DNA of 64,000 nucleotides from Membranipora membranacea (lineage: Eukaryota > Bryozoa > Gymnolaemata > Cheilostomatida > Membraniporidae): contig OU612070.1 in NCBI GenBank assembly GCA_914767715.1, positions 10,929,501 through 10,993,500 on the forward strand. The letters are read 5' to 3'. Numbering within the stretch: position 1 is the first letter of the stretch; each line of letters starts with the position of its first letter. Shown piece by piece: positions 1-12,100 of the stretch. A model generated the notes under the pieces. That model was not told the origin of the DNA. It was given only the letters and a program-made list of their open reading frames with translations, and ran no database searches. The translations under genes were made by a program, and so were the position numbers.

Positions 1-246
1 TAAGTTTAAGTTGGCTTATACCAAGTTTATACTGCAATACCTTACTCATAAGACACCGTACATGCAATCACTGCTTATTTTTTCAGTTAGCTTTTTGCTT
101 CACCGTAGGGTGATTGTAAGAAAGCACAGTGCAAAAGGACACTAGCATATTTGTGAAAGGAAGCTTACAATAGTTCACTACTTTATGCTAACGCAAAAAT
201 GTCAAGATTAACTAATTCCGATGGGCAAAATGTGAACCCATGTATA

Positions 247-800
247 TAACTGGTGGGTAATAGCGCTGACTTAAAATTCATAAAAATATACCACGGGAGG
301 GTATCACGCTTTTTTTTCGCCCAGATTGAAACATAGATTTGCTTCTAAGTCACCTCATAAGGAGGAGCAACTCCTGCTGATCTCGAATCTGCGAACCGTT
401 TGGCTCTGCGGCTTTTCTTTCTCCGTCAGCGTCCATTTTAATGAGGGTCACTTTTGCACTAAAAAAACATGCCATACGGCAGCATTAGAAGATCAAAACT
501 TTGTTAGATCTTTATCAAACTCTGACCAGTTCTAGGTCTTATTGGCCTTATTCAAAATGCAAAATATTGGAATCCTCTGATTAACTGGTGGGTAATAATG
601 CTGACTTTAAATTCACAAAAATATACCAAGGGAGGGTATCACGCTTTTTTTCCTGCCCAGATTGAGCAATAGATTTGCTTCCAACTCACCTCATAAGGAG
701 GAGTAACTCCTGCTCATCTTGAATATGCGGACAGTTTGGCTCTGCGTCTTTTCTTTCTACGTCAGCGTCCGTTTTAATGAGGGTCACTTTTGCACTAAGA
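247..800. repeat. Direct duplication of about 215 bp (247-461 and 582-800)
   Basis: Both copies run from 'aactggtgggtaat' through 'gggagggtatcacgc' and 'cctcataaggaggag' to 'atgagggtcacttttgcact', with only scattered differences. They lie in the same orientation about 335 bp apart. There is no reading frame conserved between them, so this looks like a dispersed or locally duplicated non-coding repeat. Confidence 0.75.
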
Positions 801-1899
801 ACCATGCCATATATGCATGTGTTTATGACTAATATTTAATCTGGACCAATGCTGGGGATTTAGCAATAAATAGAAGAAATTTGGTTTTCACATTCAATCC
901 TCATGATTTCTCTCAGAATGCCGTTGATCTTAATAATGAGACGGTCTAGATCAATAATGATCCAATTTTCCTGCACTTGGGGTTGCTACCCCTCAAGCCC
1001 CTTGCCTGTTCACCTGTAAAATGGGAGCCTCCTGGAATTCAAGAAGACTAGATCAAGTTTGGTCTCTCGATATGGCCAGATATAACCTATGTTGTAACTT
1101 TTGAAAAGTTTAATTTTTTATCAGATGAAATCTATGATCTACCAATATTTGGATCATTATTGTTTGCTTTGGTATTATCCAAATGGATCTAGCAGGGTTC
1201 ACCATACATGTTGTGCGCTAGGGTCTTGCACATACCTGTGCAAATTTTCATCGCATTTGAACAAGGGGCCCCTTTGCAGCCGCTCAAATACCCCAATGTC
1301 TTGCTGCAGCCTCAAAATCATGGCCAATCATGCCTCAGTTGTTGAAAGCTATATGTACCATTCATACTGGTTACAATTTGCTAATAACTGAGCATTGTGT
1401 CCTGTGACCTTTGGGGTGTAATAGTTGGTTAAAATCAGATATAATTTGATTATTTCATTATGCAGAATGTGTTGGTGAGTTTGAGATAATATGCAAATAT
1501 TTATATTGAGGATTAAATCAACTGATATTATTAAAAATACCATAGTTTAGTTTAAAATTCAGTTTTTAATATGCGTTGATAACCCATAATGTCACACATC
1601 TTCAGTTCTGGTTCTGGCCTATTATTTTCCCATTACTTGAGAATGATGATGATAATTTCGAGATTTAAGTCATTGTACTCTTTAAAAAATAGACTGCATA
1701 AATTTTATTTGTCATCAAATATTCCTATGTTAGGAATCTAACAGGTTTTTTAGTCAACAATTGGTCAACAATTGGCCAGCTATTTCTGTCCAGGTAGCTA
1801 GTTCTTACTGTACCTACAAAGACCATTAGTCATCGTCTTAAATATTGAGAGAAGTATCAAAATTTGCTTGTTTTATTTCTTCCTCTCATTTTTTTTACA

Positions 1900-2161
1900 T
1901 TAAAGGGATAATACACTTCTGATCTCTGTTTGACAGCCAATGGAGCACAGAAAAATGTATGTACATACATAAACTCCTTATTTGTAATTCAAAACCCCTT
2001 GTTTTGCTCAAATGTGCATTCTAAATTGTAGTTGTGCATCTCCAACAAGAAATAAGACAACTAACAGAATTGCTTGTGATCTGAAAAAAGCTGATTTTGT
2101 GAGCAGTTGTGTGCTCCTACCTCTTTGCCAAACAGATATCAGAAGTGTATTATCCCTTTAA
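1900..2161. mobile_element. Palindromic MITE with TTAA ends
   Basis: The left end TTAAAGGGATAATACACTTC is mirrored at the right end by GAAGTGTATTATCCCTTTAA. Pairing continues inward through 'tgat(c)tctgtttg' and 'caaacagatatca'. At about 260 bp with no coding capacity this is a miniature inverted-repeat element. Terminal TTAA could be a piggyBac-type target site or a TA-flanked mariner-type end; the sequence does not decide. Confidence 0.75.
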
Positions 2162-2271
2162 TGACCATATTAGCCATGAATAAACATGTTCACTCGCATA
2201 AATAGGTAACTTGATCATCTAAATTCATAGAATGAAAATATTAGTGAAAGTTGACGGTTTGAAAATCACTT

Positions 2272-2672
2272 AAAGTGTCTAGGAAAGCAAAAAACAACCA
2301 CTCTTCATATCAAAGTATTCTCATAGCAGCAATGGACAAAAAAAAATTAACTTGCACAAGACCACTATTGGACCATTATTGAATGATATAACCGACTTCA
2401 AAGTGCGAAAAACTCAGGATATAGAAGGGTTGTTATCTCCCCTCTTTGACCAATATGATTTATGATCATTTCGGATTAAAGTATAGCAGCTTGGTAATTG
2501 TCCTAGGCAAACCAGGGCTAGGCTTACTGTTATGCTGTTTGTGGATCATAAATTTAGTGGTAATATGTCACAGGGGAGATAACGCACACTAGAGTTTCCG
2601 CACTTTGAAGAGGTTATATCATTCAATAATGGTCTTGTGCGAGTAAATTTAATCCTTTTGCTCATTGTCCAA
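2272..2672. mobile_element. Foldback MITE, family alpha (copy 1)
   Basis: The left side starts AGTGTCTAGGAAAGC and continues 'aaaaaacaaccact'. An inner arm at about 2330-2410 (GCACAAGACC, ATTGAATGATATAACC, TTCAAAGTGCG) is mirrored at about 2590-2670. The same terminal sequence bounds the element at 27872-28325, which defines a family. No coding capacity. Confidence 0.65.
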
Positions 2673-2990
2673 TCATCCTGTCCTATCACTTCTACCTGTA
2701 TAAATTCATAAATGAAGTTATCTACTACTGTAAAATGTCTCCTGACAATGGAGCTATATTTATTTTGAACTTATGTGGCAAAGAATGGTTATTCTTTTGA
2801 AGTGGTAGCTTATTAGATTGGCACAGCACTAGGCCCATGGATACCTCATAGCTCATAGATGAGAAGGGATGACAATTTCTAACACTATACATAATTTTTA
2901 CCCAAAAGTGAATTTTCTAAATGTGAAAATAGTGCACAATTACTGCAGAACTAGCTGCCAGACTATAATATATTGCTGTGGTCCTTCCGA

Positions 2991-3343
2991 AATTGCGGGC
3001 AACGTAACTATACTGAAAGGTGTAGTAGCATCGGTGTTATGGTTGACTCGCAGGTCACACGCCAGGTTTTTTTATTGATAACTTGATCAATTTTGATTGG
3101 ATATTGAGTTTGAAAATTAAATAGAAATAGCAGCTTGTCGTTATCAGTTTGATACAAATTCTAGGCAAAAAGATTTTTGAAGAACAAGTGACATCAAGTT
3201 GATAACAAGATGCTGCAGATTGTAGAGCGATTTTCAAACTCAAAATTGATTGAGTTATAACAAAAAAACTGGATTATGGACATTAAATCAATGATAACAC
3301 CAATGCTACTACACCTCCCGATGACGTTACGTCGCCCACAATT
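2991..3343. mobile_element. Foldback MITE, family beta (copy 1)
   Basis: The left end AATTGCGGGCAACGTAAC, followed by GGTGTAGTAGCATCGGTGTT, is mirrored by AACACCAATGCTACTACACC and GTTACGTCGCCCACAATT at the right end. The interior is AT-rich with further self-complementarity around 'gataacttgat'. A second, more decayed copy lies at 11095-11332. Confidence 0.75.
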
Positions 3344-5524
3344 AAGTGCCTCACTTCAACTGTATATAGTGTCCTGACTAGGTTTATTATTAAGTCTATG
3401 GGTATACCAAACGATCCTCCCAACACAAACATTATCATGTTTTTCTCTTTTATCTCCCCTAAATTTTGCCGTTATTGCTTTAGCATGTTATGGAAAACAT
3501 CCAACCCGTATGGTATTCTCTGCCAAATAAAAGAGTGTGTTTATAATATAAATATTATATTATTTTGTTTTTTTTAGGATTGTCTTTTCTTTTACAAAAA
3601 GAAGACAATAAATACTAAGACTCTTCCCCCTAAAAAGCCGCCTTTTCAGGAAAGATTGTTGATGAACAAAATCTTCAACCTAGGTTCGATAAATTATTTT
3701 GTATCAACATAATACTCTGCGAGATGCAAATAAAGTGTAGTAGATGAGGTTGGTTGTTAACAACCATTACACAGTGCTCTCATCAAAGTGAACCTTGGAG
3801 TTGCATCATCAGGAAAGATAATGTGATTAGCAGAGTTGACCTTCTTTCCTTGTGTTTAGTTGACGCTTGAATGAGCGTTGTTAACTTTGAGTGTGTTACC
3901 TACGATTGACCAAAGCTGCTAATTTTTTCCACATAAAAAACCCGGTGCCTATAAATATGGCAGTTTTAGTCTGACCAAAACCGCCACTTATATGTTGGCT
4001 ATGTCAAGTGGCTATCAAATGGCATGTATGGTCTGACCTAATCTGTCACTGTGGCTGCACCTAATCTTTGTCCCAGTTTTGTTGCCTTTTGTTGTCTGAC
4101 CAAAACCTCCAACAAGTTACCTTTAGTTCAAACAACTCCTAACCTAACTCACAATTCCTACCACAAATAGACTGATTATGGCGTAAGATGTATTTGAAAT
4201 TATACTGGAATCTTTGTTGTAACCAAACTCTTGGGCTCATTACTCTATGAAGCTTAGCAAAGCTGCAGCGCCCCTGCCTCTCAGTTGAGCCGTTTTTGGC
4301 CTTGGGCCGCTTTCTCTCGGGAGCCATTTTGAGACTAAATTCACGATCAAAAAATCAAATGGTATATAAATATAGAAATGGGACCCTTGTGAGAGTTCCC
4401 CCATATTCGTTCCAAAAGTTGGAGGATTTATATCATTCTCTTTGAAGTTGTGACTTTTGTGGGTGTATTATATATATTTTTAATTGCATACATCATCATC
4501 TGAAGATATTCTCCCTGATGTGTGGAATAAACAAGGACGTTATGAGCATTACAGCAGATTTATGAGAGATAAGAAGATGTCTGCCTCTCATACATGAGGA
4601 GGCTGGAATGAGCATAATCTAAGAAACAAACATCCTGCCATAAGTCTCAAGGTGATGGAGAGTTAAAATCTCTACGCGATATTTAGAGGAATGAGGTGAG
4701 CTCGAGTTTGGTTTAGCTAGTATCTTGGAGACTCAATGTTACAACAAACAATAAATTTTGGCTAGCTAGAGGTGAGAGACTATATAAGTTAAGAGGGTGA
4801 AGTTAACTAGCCTTAGACCTAGAAATTTCAAGCGAGTTCAAAACGGAGAAATTTACACCTGAGAAACACTTTACTCATTTAGGATATGTGATGCAGCGAA
4901 CACTTTATTTAGAGATGGAGACAATTGCTATCAATGCATCACATCACCAAGACGAAGACGTTTATTTCATTCAACTCATCATCAAACAGAAAGCAATTTG
5001 ATCAGTTAGCCAAAAGAAGAAATGCAAATGTGTTTTGATGTTTTTTGTTTTTTTAATAGTTAATTGTTCGCTTCATAATCCTTATAAAAATGTTTAAAAC
5101 ATGGTGTCATATATGCATCATGTCATCATGCATCAAATATTAAAATATAACTTTTGTGGTTGTAATCTGCTTTAACGATGACAGTTAATTAGTCTGCTAA
5201 CAGACATCACAGGACGTGATGTCAGATTCTATTGTTCTTTTATAATGCCCACAATGCAGTGGCCTTTCTATGTAAACCATGCTACCAGTAAGATGCCTCT
5301 GCTAGATGCTCCCAATAAAATATCGTAAAACATCACCAACACACAAACATAATACATGGTGCTAGGGAAATAAAGACGTATGGGAGAAAATGAAAGAAAA
5401 TCAGATTGTGTCATACAATATTAAGTTGAAATTGGTATGAATTTAAAAACAAAGCTGAAGTATGAATGTATAGTGATCAATCAACTTGTGCATTAGGCAA
5501 AAATAACCCTACGAGTGAACAAAG

Positions 5525-5660
5525 GTGGTCTTTCAATAAAAAAATAGCCGAAATCACTCAGTGTGTGAACGAGACCTGCCGAGATCTAATCCAATTCGCT
5601 CACTTATTGAGGAACTATATATACATTCTGAGTCAACAATTTGGGTACATAATAATTATA
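5525..5660. mobile_element. Fragment of MITE family gamma
   Basis: Sequence starting 'ggtctttcaata' and containing 'gagcgaaatcactcag'-like runs and 'tatatacattctgagt' matches the left halves of the complete gamma elements at 23471-23692 and 28002-28258. No right terminal repeat is recognisable. Confidence 0.45.
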
Positions 5661-5791
5661 ATAAAATATCAGATATTGATAAGAATAAGTTCCATTAAAA
5701 CTACTTACTGTGACTTAAACAACTGCTGCCACTCAGGCAATTTTGTGCTCATGGAATTCTGTATAGCTCCAAGATAGCTAACTGAGACTTT

Positions 5792-6005
5792 AATCTCAGA
5801 ATTGTCTCCTAATGGGCAAATATTTTGCACAGACTGATCTTCAAAACCAGGGTATGAAATTAGCGCACTAGCTAACTGCGTTAATAATTTCCACTAGTAA
5901 GATTGTAACTACGTCACATGATACGGTAGATAGTTATTTTCGTACCCTGATTTTGACAATCAGTTTGTGCAAATTTTTTGCTCATTAGGTGACAATGCTG
6001 AGATT
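5792..6005. mobile_element. Palindromic MITE of about 214 bp
   Basis: Left arm AATCTCAGAATTGTCTCCTA then 'atgggcaaa' pairs with 'tttgctcat' then TAGGTGACAATGCTGAGATT at the right end. Inner pairing includes 'aaccagggtatgaaa' with 'cgtaccctgatttt'. No coding capacity. It ends about 160 bp downstream of the GPCR stop at 6162. Confidence 0.7.
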
Positions 6006-6161
6006 GCAGCCCCATTTCATTTCATAGTTTTGAACTATACATACAGAATTCAATAAACAGACATTTGGCTGTGTGGCGGCAGTGGTTTAAGCTTAAGCAA
6101 GCATATTTCTTCATTTGGTTAAAAATTAATTAGATGATTGATTGTTGGTAATCATGATATT

Positions 6162-9100
6162 TCAATACCTCTTGGGATAGTTTGCCGCAGTCCTTTGGAT
6201 AGCTTTTTTACAAATATTGAAGTTTTGGGTCGTCAAAACATATACGAATAAGTTCACTGAGTGATTAAGAAGTTGCAGCCATTGAATAACAACTCTGTCA
6301 TATCCTGTTTCACCTTCGCAACACTGAATAGACGGGTCTTGAATAATCTCACAATTTGTCCACACTGCCGTAGTTGGGATCATTAGAGCGGTGAATATTA
6401 TGGATGCACTTAGCACCACTCTTGTTGCCTTTCTGTAAAAGAGGGGAACACCAGCAATTGAAATTGGCATTTCTTCGGACTTCCCCAGAGTGCACTAGTC
6501 CTCTAACATTCTAGCAACCCTAACCCTATGCCAAAAATACCCTTATGATGATTCCAAGCCATTCTAGAGCAGCCTCAATTTCTATGCATCATAACTAAAT
6601 TAATAACAGCTTACTTGACACCTTGCTTTCTTCTAGCAGTTAAGGTGTGCTTAGTCATATGTGACTTGTAATTATTACGCTGCCATCTATCGCCAGTATA
6701 AGCAGATCGATTGAGAGGAACTCCAGGGCTGTGGTCGCGGTTGGTCATTTCTAACTGATGACTTGATATCGAAGGGGAGTCCTTCGATATTGAGGATACT
6801 GAAGCTATTTCACCTGCACTTGAGTTCACGTTCAGTGTCCGCCAAAGTTGAATAATAATTGCTGTGTTGAGCAATAATAGTATCACAACAGGACATATGA
6901 CCGAAACTATTGCGCTGAAGTAGTAAAATCCCACAGCAGCAGATGATTTAGAAACCTCCAGACGACAGTATCGGGTGAGTTGGTCGTCAGCAGTATCCAC
7001 TTTTATCATAGTACCAATCCAAGAATATAGTGAAGACACCAGTAAAAACATGACTGAGCAAGCTGCAACTGCCTTCCTCCAAGTAAAGAAATTCCATGTC
7101 TGTAGAGAAAGGATGAGGATATCTTTTAACTAGAACTGATACCATCAGAGACACCACCATAAGGAAATATGATGGTATGGATATGGGTAGATGAGAATGA
7201 TGATAGCATGAGACTGTCTTATATAGACAAAATTGGCCACTTATACATCAGGTTGAGCCTATGTTTCATTTGTAATAAGGACTTTTCCATTCTGCTGGTA
7301 AGGCCTTAGCAGTAACTCATCAACGAGTGCTTGGATAGTTACTAAAACATTGTGAGAGGGCTGTTTTCTCTCAAATCCGGAGGAAATAGTGATATTAACA
7401 AAAAGTGGGAAGTGGGCAGAAGTGGGTGTGGAAATCTGGAGGGTCCCACCTGAATAGGGAGTGTAAAGATACTCATCAGCTTAACAAAAACAAACTAAAA
7501 TTCATTACGTAACAAACCCGTGTATTACATGTCAAATTAAAACTTCTTTGTTGTACCAGCCTAAGCCGGAGACTCGTTTTAACTCTCAGCTAGTTGTCAC
7601 TGCTCTCATCTGCAGGATAAGGTTCAGTCCAATTTCAGGGGACAATAGAGTAATTTACTCTTCAAACAGGGGATCCAGGGTGCAGTATTGTGTCGAGGAG
7701 TGTATTTGTTGCAGCTTCTGGCCACCTCCCAGCATCATTATTGGGCGTTGGCTGTCCGTGATTGGTCTGGGGGGATTTGGGCCTGCCCTGGTCTTTGTGT
7801 TGATGTGTTCCCTGTATGCCTGGTGAACTTATCCTGTTTTCAGTGTTCTTTTATGAGTCAGTGCACTCAGTTCATTAGCAAATGAACTCAGACAGTTTTG
7901 AAAGTATATCGAAGTCTATTTTACAAAATCAGTTTAGAGGAAAGAAGGCAAAAGGTATGAATATTACCCTTATTATTTTCTTGCATTCCTCATTCAAGGA
8001 TTAATTATATATATACCTTGAATTCTGCAAAGCTTAATTTGGCATCAGGATTTATGCATTTGTCACCTCACTATTTTACGTTTGGGAAGTACTAGTTTAT
8101 TTTAAAAGTTGTAAAGTAAAAATATGAAGTTAATTTTTTGAGAACTGTGTAAGGCTTTTATACATAGTCATTGTTTGTGTTAATTTTTTATAGATTTCAC
8201 GGCTGTAATCTCAGTAAAAGCTCATCAATAAAGTTATATATTGATCGACAATAGTCTGAGTTACATCAGTAAAATCCCAAGTCATAAATCCCCTAAGCTG
8301 AAAGTCTAACGATAAGGAATCATTAAAGGGAGACTCGGCAAGTATGCACATGTGAACATGTAAGACTGTATCAATCATGGAGATCCCCATCCTGATGCTG
8401 TAAATCAGCGCTAGTCTGCTCATATAGGCCAAGAGCTTGGTTATTAGTTTGAGTGCAATCAGTTCTGACCTGCCCCTAATGCCATCTATGGAAAGCAGCT
8501 TGCACAAATGATTTGGAAATTCACCTCGAGTGGATAGTTTATAATGGCGAACCTCTCCACAGTTACCATGACAACACACCAACAGCTGCATGCCTGAGTG
8601 ACTTTTGTAAGAAAAAATACCAGTCCGCAAGAAACATCAGTCCACGGAATCTGAAGTAAAGATAACACAAACATAATTCGCATTATAATTAGTAATTATA
8701 ATTATGATTGTAATTGTAATTATATTTATGATTATATTTATAATTGTATTTATAATTATAATTAGTAAAAAAAAACACAAACAAATACGCTGGGAATTCT
8801 GATTGATGTATTTTTATAGTCCCAATAGCGCATCATCCTTGCCTACCTTATTGAAACAACACTATAACATATTATTATAGATCAATCAGAATTCCCAGTG
8901 AATTTCACTTGTCTGAAGCATACACCACACACCATAATAATGTTCAAAGCTAGTCATTCATATATACGCAAACTGAGAAATCAGAACAAATGCTGACCAA
9001 GGAGATAGTTTATAGTTGTAAAACTATGAAACAGTTGTAAAGTTAACCGTAAAATAGCAACAAACTTCAGTGTTTTACCCTCTACATTGAGAAGCACTCT

Positions 9101-12100
9101 TTACTATATATGTGTTTAAGAAAAGGCTAATGCCAGTGGCGTATATTAGCACTCACGGCCCACGGATTATGTGAGTGGCTGAATAGCTCAGTGTGTAGAG
9201 TGTCCGCCTAATAATCACTGTTAATAAGATTGTTGTGGGATTGAATCCCATCAAGGTCAGTTTTTTTTCAAATGGGTGCTTTATAACTGGAGCATTTTTA
9301 CCGTAATCTTCTACTGCTATTGAGTTGTTTTCTGAAAGTACCCAACAGCTCAGTGAGCTATTGAAATACCTCTCTGCTTGCACTATTTTGCTACTGATAT
9401 GCAAAAATTTCCGTGGTGGGAGGGCGCTTAAGCTTAAGCGCCCCTCCCACACCCTCCCCGCCACGCCTACGGCGTGTGAATCGGGCTGCGCCCGATTATT
9501 ATGCTCATCTCTGAAAAGTCAGTGAGTGAAATATTTTAGAATATACGCCCCTGGCTAATGCATCATTTTTTCAGTTCATTGGCATAGTTTTATTTTTTTG
9601 TTGAATCTTTGTTAGTACACCCATAAATAATTAGTAGGAAATTTGCAGAGTGTGTGGCCTTAGCTTAGGAAAGCAGGCCGTTAATACTCATTATTCAAAA
9701 ATCCTTGGATGACTGACAAATTAGCAGCTCTCGTGGTAGATCGGGACAAATTAAGAAAACTCACTAAAGAAATTCCATATGATAAGAAAATTATAACTAA
9801 GTATTGAAATCTAGGCAATTCTGCAGATAGAGAGATTTCGATTGCCAAACGTTCGCATTACCAAAATGAATACGAACAATGCAAATCAAATACTAATGAA
9901 AATTGAATTTTATCAACAAATTATTAAATCGAAAAAGTAGCAATGGAAAGGCTATATCTCATTTGATTATTGGAAATGAGAGAATATTAACACTCCCTGA
10001 AATTACAAAAACTTTCAATACACATTTCACTGATGTAGGAAAATTTTAGCTGAGAACTCAAGGCCTTGTCAAGATGACTTTCGATCTTTTATCTCCAAAA
10101 CCGACAATATTACAGAATTTGGATTTTCAGAAGTCCCAAATGACATAATGTTACTTTTTATCAGACAAGCATTCAGTAGAAAAGCCACAGGACATGACGG
10201 AACTTTGGTGAAATTAATCAAATTGAACCAGGAGATTCTTGTCCCAATTTTGACATACTTGATTAGTCTGATTTTTAAATGTGCCATTTTCCCTAATAGC
10301 CAAAAGATTTCATGTGTCAAACCACTTCACAAAAAAAGATGCCATCTCTGACCCTAACAATTTCCATCCCATACCGATTCTAACTTCTATTTCCAAATTA
10401 TGCGAAAAAGTTATCGCCTATCAATTACTGCAACATATAGAAGTAAATGATCTTTTCTGTGATAGCCAATATGGTTTTAGAGAAAAAAGAAACACTACAC
10501 TTGCCAATTCCCGCCTTATGGAAAAACTGTACAGCAATTTTAATACACGTGGAATTGCAAAAGGTGGCTTCCTTGACTTTAGCAAGACTTTTGATACCAT
10601 CGATCATGAAATTTAAAGTCAAAAGTTCTTTCAAATAGGAAACAACTTGTTAAAATAAGTGATGTTTCTTCCCATCTCCAAGAAATTAATATGGGCGTGC
10701 CCAAGGTTCTGTTTTAGGTCATATTTTCTTTTTAATTTTGCAGATGATACAAATATTTTCAGTGCTGACCCCGTTGCTACTGCAAACAAATCTACCTCTT
10801 GTTGAGAAATGGTGTCTTTCCAATAGATTAATTTTAAATAGATTAATTTCAAGGCACCAAATATACCCATCCATTCATCACAAAATTACTTCTTTAATTT
10901 ACACAACAAAGAACTATTGATGAAAGATTCCACCGAATTCTTGAGAATCGAAATTGTCAGCAACATCATTTTGAATCAACATATATCGCAAGTATGCAAA
11001 AAACTCAATTTTGTTCTACTGATCATAAGAAGTGTGAGAGCATACGTTGATACTAAAACAATGTCTGATCGAATTTTTAGTTGGACAACTGCTTTACAAT
11101 TGGCAGTAATCTTGTTATCAACTTGATGTTTTTTCTTCTTCAAATACTTTTTTTTTGTCTAAGATTTGTATCAAACCATTCACGCCAAGCTGCTTAATCC
11201 ATCATAATTTTCGAACTCAAGATCCGATCCAAATTGATTGAGTTACTAACAAAAAACAAGCAATATGAGCTGCAAATCAATGATAACACCAATGTTACTA
11301 CACCTTCTAATGTCGTTACGTTGCTCACAATTAAATGCCTCAAAGCTCCATATAGTGGCCTGTCTAGGTCTATTCTTAAGTCTATGACTTAGACAGATAT
11401 GGCTCAATATATTCAGCTGTGTCATCTGCAGCTGAATCAACTTAGCACGCTGCAATCGGGATTGACAGTGGATCTGTTTTATGCTCAGTTCGATAAACAA
11501 GCACCAAGATTTTGTTGAGGTGAAATAATATTCAACAAATTTCCAGGGCCTTTTACATTCCAGGCTCTCTCAGGGAATGGTACCACTTTCGATACACAGT
11601 GACTGAAAATGATTAATCCTCGTTAGATTTGGCTTTATTTGACATAAGTCAATATCAAGGAAATAAATCTTTCCTTGACCATGACTGATGTCAAATAGAG
11701 ACAAGACTCAAAATCAAAAGACAAGACAAGATGAAAGAAACTGAATCTGTGCTTGAAAGGTGCTTCAAAGGAAGAGCTGTTACTCAAATGATCTGTTCAG
11801 AGTCATCGAGAAAATTGCTCATTGTTTGATGTATAACCTCACATCGTTAATACGCTATTCACACTTAGGCACAGCTGATTGACGGTATAATATGGTGTTG
11901 ATATTCACCATGTTTCCATGTGAATTTCGAGGTCCGCCTAGATCGAGCTGAGTTGTCATCTCGACTTCGAAATATGCAGCCATTTCCATGATAGAGCTGA
12001 GAAAAAATAACAGTAGAAGATCTGCCGCCGCCGGGATGTGAATCTCGGCCTCCCGCGTCCTCAGCCATGTCAGTTCTCTATGTCGCATGCTGTTAAGTGC

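Larger units (their letters stand above)
1..6161. other. Gene-free, repeat-rich left flank
   Basis: I see no exon that matches a known family or chains into a gene here. The stretch holds a direct duplication (247-800) and several palindromic elements (1900-2161, 2272-2672, 2991-3343, 5792-6005), plus a fragment of the GGGGGTCTTTCAATTA family (about 5525-5660); these are entered separately. 3344-5520 shows nothing I can name. A short minus-strand frame at 4139-4327 starts with a basic peptide (MAPERKRPKAKNG) but cannot be joined to anything. Confidence 0.6.

Noticed and set aside
4139-4327. Minus-strand frame beginning MAPERKRPKAKNG
   Set aside because: Short, no recognisable domain, and no downstream exon can be joined; kept only as a remark in the flank entry.
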